This document shows, piece after piece, positions 63,420 to 64,000 of a stretch of DNA of 64,000 bases (the stretch's first letter is position 1; the number at the start of each line of letters is the position of its first letter). The notes under the pieces were generated by a model. The model worked only from the letters and a program-made list of their open reading frames with translations. It was not told the origin of the DNA and did not search any database. The position numbers and the translations under genes were made by a program. Location of the stretch: the NCBI GenBank assembly GCA_964016875.1, contig OZ024724.1, forward strand, positions 32,697,786 to 32,761,785, read 5' to 3'. The stretch is from Fallopia convolvulus (taxonomy: Eukaryota > Streptophyta > Magnoliopsida > Caryophyllales > Polygonaceae).

Positions 63420-64000
63420 GTTTCTTAGGAAACACAGTAGTAGTTTTGCATGGTCACATGAAGACATGGTGGGGATCGACCCCACGATTATCACGCACCG
63501 GTTAAACGTGGATCCCCACCATACACCAATAAAACAAAAAAGGAGGAAGTTTGCTCCCGAGAGGAATCTGATCGTCGACGAGGAGGTACAGAATTTGCTC
63601 TGGACAGGGAAAATTAGGGAGGTAAAATACCTGCCCAAAAGTCGTGGTCATAAGCAAGAAGAACGGGAAATGTCGAGATTGCATTGACTTCACGGACCTC
63701 AACAAAGCCTGCCCAAAAGACTCTTTTCCTCTACCACATATAGACGTCATGGTAGATGCCACCGCTGGCCATGAGATGCTCACTTTCATGGATGCCTTTA
63801 GCGGCTATAATCAGATCCAGATGTATCCAAAAGATTAGGAAAAGACGTCGTTCATCACCAGCCAAGGAACGTACTGCTATTGGGTGATGCGATTCGGACT
63901 CAAAAACGCCGGGGCTACCTACCAGCGATTGGTCAACCGTATGTTTCAACAACAAATAGGCAGGACTATGGAGGTGTACATCGACGACAAGCTCGTCAAA
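63420..64000 (+). pseudogene. Tat reverse transcriptase, runs off the right edge
   Basis: MVGIDPTIITHRLNVDPHHT, KQKRRKFAPERNLIVDEEVQ, then (after a one-base frame change near 63640) VVISKKNGKCRDCIDFTDLN, KACPKDSFPLPHIDVMVDAT and FMDAFSGYNQIQMYPKD. A TAG at 63836-63838 falls where relatives have Gln (DQEKT), and the frame continues TSFITSQGTYCYWVMRFGLK and MEVYIDDKLVK to the edge. The catalytic YIDD is present. Confidence 0.88.

Overview
This is plant nuclear DNA, most likely from a eudicot. The evidence is one intron-rich Ariadne-type E3 ligase gene, plant-only retrotransposon lineages (Sirevirus-like Ty1/copia; Tat, Athila and chromovirus Ty3/gypsy; plant L1 LINE; Cassandra TRIM), Stowaway and Harbinger MITEs, and AT-rich intergenic DNA. 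I cannot name the species from the sequence. Only one complete, apparently functional host gene is present; almost everything else is transposon, often nested.

Layout. 1-7483: a Sirevirus-like copia element on the minus strand, running off the left edge (env-like ORF, RNase H/RT, broken integrase/protease, gag, PBS, 1,059-bp 5' LTR). It sits inside the LTR of a second, decayed copia element on the plus strand (7484-9645). 9871-16980: small repeats, a Stowaway MITE, a frameshifted DRE2 (anamorsin) copy on the minus strand, a broken unknown ORF, a TTGTTCAT minisatellite, a FAR1/MULE relic and an 875-bp Harbinger-type MITE. 18190-18380: a tRNA-derived SINE. 19144-23981: a 15-exon RING-in-between-RING ubiquitin ligase gene of the ARI5/7/8 type. 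25113-35650: a nested stack in which an old gypsy integrase relic is interrupted by a chromovirus-type LTR, which is itself interrupted by a complete 9,277-bp Tat element with 524-bp LTRs. 35650-38760: Athila relic, minus. 40935-42830: copia relic, plus. 42900-55775: an L1 LINE on the minus strand split by an insertion (44635-53688) with 2.9-kb LTRs and an almost non-coding interior. 56655-60070: Tat pol, minus. 60113-64000: Tat gag-pol, plus, with a tandemly repeated gag, one copy of which carries a triple-LTR Cassandra array with 5S-rRNA-like LTRs.

How the parts relate. The autonomous elements show the usual gag-protease-RT-RNase H-integrase order (integrase before RT in copia), but nearly every copy carries stops, frameshifts or loss of catalytic residues. 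The 25975-35251 Tat element is the best preserved. It also carries a spliced antisense gene between pol and the 3' LTR, whose four exons join in one frame with a single stop. The ARI gene is the only locus likely to serve the host, in ubiquitin transfer.

Most noteworthy observations: the antisense spliced gene in the Tat element; the tandem Cassandra array; strong over-representation of GTTCCC/GGGAAC across the whole left copia element; GC-rich CCGCGATCGCGG-like clusters recurring in unrelated AT-rich elements; and a LARD-like element with similar LTRs but almost no coding capacity.
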